A stretch of 36,811 bases of DNA, from positions 1 through 36,811 of the forward strand of contig NZ_AKJA01000130.1 of assembly GCF_000282575.1 (NCBI RefSeq). Direction: 5' to 3'. The position numbers and the translations under genes are program-made. Under the pieces are notes generated by a model. The model was not told the origin of the DNA. It worked only from the letters and a program-made list of their open reading frames with translations, and did not search any database. Of this stretch, positions 35,790 through 36,811 are shown piece by piece. Source of the stretch: Herbaspirillum sp. YR522. GTDB taxonomy: Bacteria > Pseudomonadota > Gammaproteobacteria > Burkholderiales > Burkholderiaceae_D. Numbering within the stretch: the stretch's first letter is position 1; every line of letters starts with the position of its first letter.

Positions 35790-36524
35790 ATGTATAACGT
35801 CAAGGGAAAACCAGGCAAGAACCAGATGCTTGAGCTGCATGCGCCATTGGTGAAGAAACTGGCGCATCAGATGAAAGCCAAGTTGCCCCCCAGTGTCGAG
35901 GTGGATGATCTGATCCAGGCCGGCATGATGGGGCTGCTTGATGCCGTCAATCGCTATGAAGAGACGCACGGCGCGCAGTTCGAGACCTACGCCGTCCAGC
36001 GCATCCGTGGGGCCATGCTCGACGAACTGCGCAGCAGCGACTGGCTGCCGCGCAGCATCCGCCAGAATGCACGCAAGGTAGAAGAAGCGATGCAGGCCCT
36101 GCTGCAGCAATTGGGCCGTCCCCCGCAGGAAATCGAAGTGGCCCAGCACATGAAGTTGAGCCTGGTCGAGTATCAGGCCTTACTGGGTGACTGCGGTGGT
36201 CACCAGCTGATCTATTACGAAGACTTCCATGACGACGAGGGCGGCCACGAGCATTTCCTCGATCGCCATCAGACCTCGGAATCGGAGGACCCGCTGCAAA
36301 GCCTGATCAATGGCGGGTTTCGCGAAGCGGTGGTGGAGTCGGTCAAGGCACTGCCCGAGCGCGAGCAGATTCTGATGGGCCTGTATTACGAGCAGGAAAT
36401 GAACCTCAAGGAAATTGGCGCCGTCATGGGGGTTTCCGAGTCGCGCGTATGCCAGTTGCACGCACAGGCCGTATCGCGCATGCGCACCTATTTGCGCGAA
36501 CATGCCTGGACCGGGGTGACCTGA
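35790..36524 (+). CDS. fliA: Flagellar sigma factor FliA (sigma-28)
   Basis: A 244-residue RNA polymerase sigma factor of the FliA/WhiG group. Region 2 contains VDDLIQAGMMGLLDAVNRYE and FETYAVQRIRGAMLDELRSS (-10 recognition), region 3 lies in the middle, and region 4 has the helix-turn-helix MNLKEIGAVMGVSESRVCQL (-35 recognition). It directs late flagellar and chemotaxis genes. ATG 35790 starts five bases after the flhG stop, with GGAG about ten bases upstream; the frame extending to 35637 overlaps flhG and is not real. Confidence 0.95.
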   Translation: MYNVKGKPGKNQMLELHAPLVKKLAHQMKAKLPPSVEVDDLIQAGMMGLLDAVNRYEETHGAQFETYAVQRIRGAMLDELRSSDWLPRSIRQNARKVEEAMQALLQQLGRPPQEIEVAQHMKLSLVEYQALLGDCGGHQLIYYEDFHDDEGGHEHFLDRHQTSESEDPLQSLINGGFREAVVESVKALPEREQILMGLYYEQEMNLKEIGAVMGVSESRVCQLHAQAVSRMRTYLREHAWTGVT

Positions 36525-36590
36525 GGCTGGTAGCCATGTTGCCAAGGTGATCACGACCTGGCCGCGCGTGCGCCTTCGATATCGACATAA

Positions 36591-36681
36591 ACAATCTATT
36601 TCCGTTCGGACCGAGTGGCTGCCCGGGCAGCGTATCGAAGGCGTTTATGCCGGTGCGTCGGTGTGTCTTCGATTCGGTCCT
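36591..36681. repeat. Long repeat, copy 1
   Basis: A 91-bp unit from ACAATCTATT to TTCGGTCCT, downstream of fliA. It matches the unit at 36721-36811 at 84 of 91 positions; the period between the two is exactly 130 bp. It holds the internal inverted pair ATCGAAG (36634-36640) and CTTCGAT (36667-36673). Confidence 0.95.
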
Positions 36682-36704
36682 GCCGACGTACTCAGTCCGA
36701 ACGG
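36602..36704. repeat. Palindromic (REP-like) element
   Basis: The arm CCGTTCGGACCGAGTG (36602-36617) is the reverse complement of TACTCAGTCCGAACGG (36689-36704) at 14 of 16 positions, enclosing the inner ATCGAAG/CTTCGAT stem. The whole 103-bp element could fold into one long hairpin and may also end the fliA transcript. Confidence 0.7.
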
Positions 36705-36720
36705 TTACTGGTGATTGACA

Positions 36721-36811
36721 ACAATTTATTTCCGTTCGGACTGAGTAGCTGCCCTGGCAGCGTATCGAAGGCGTGTATGCCGGTGCGTCGGTGCGTCTTC
36801 GATACGGTCCT
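36721..36811. repeat. Long repeat, copy 2 (cut by the window edge)
   Basis: The second copy reads ACAATTTATT onward and reaches the last base of the window, so the array may continue. Its arm CCGTTCGGACTGAGTA is an exact reverse complement of the right arm of the first element, and its inner stem CGTATCGAAG/CTTCGATACG is perfect. Confidence 0.95.

Noticed and set aside
1..36811. CRISPR array, insertion sequence or prophage
   Set aside because: No short regularly spaced repeats, transposase, integrase or phage structural genes were seen; the only long repeat is the 130-bp-period pair at the right end.

Overview
The window is about 63% GC (by eye) and reads as a chromosomal segment of a motile betaproteobacterium. 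The order cheR-cheD-cheB-cheY-cheZ-flhB-flhA-flhF-flhG-fliA, the codon usage and the protein sequences point to Burkholderiales, most likely Oxalobacteraceae close to Herbaspirillum. That assignment is inference; no 16S gene or marker search was available.

Left part (1-9660, + strand) is cell-surface polysaccharide biosynthesis. It opens inside a flippase gene, followed by UDP-glucose dehydrogenase, an NDP-sugar nucleotidyltransferase and the bifunctional GDP-mannose enzyme ManC. A strong intrinsic terminator (4778-4811) closes that unit. After a 490-bp non-coding gap comes a second unit: a polyprenyl-phosphate glycosyltransferase (GtrB type), a large multi-pass membrane protein with a PTPS-related domain (candidate GT-C transferase), a GtrA-family flippase, and a membrane acyltransferase. 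The layout suggests a lipid-linked sugar is made, flipped, transferred to a surface glycan, and the glycan then acylated.

Middle part (9661-23900) is a mosaic of unlinked genes on both strands: an LLM-class flavin monooxygenase, an OafA-type acyltransferase with an SGNH domain, glycerate kinase, a small Tyr/Pro-rich lipoprotein, a TonB-like anchored proline-rich protein, a tRNA-Pro(GGG) with promoter and terminator, a hybrid histidine kinase, a third acyltransferase and several small unknowns. Just downstream of the tRNA is an overlapping minus-strand pair. Its 436-residue first product carries a His/Gln run, a proline-rich stretch and a C-terminal J-domain-like segment in which the HPD motif reads HPN. 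This is the most unusual item in the window.

Right part (23990-36525, + strand) is chemotaxis and flagellar export: an MCP with a soluble sensor-like domain at its C-terminus, then cheR, cheD, cheB, cheY, cheZ, flhB, flhA, flhF, flhG and fliA, mostly overlapping or a few bases apart. A good sigma-28 promoter match precedes cheY, so the FliA encoded at the end of the cluster may feed back on cheYZ. The FlhG protein lacks the canonical deviant Walker A motif. The window ends in a 130-bp-period repeat containing a long palindrome (36591-36811).
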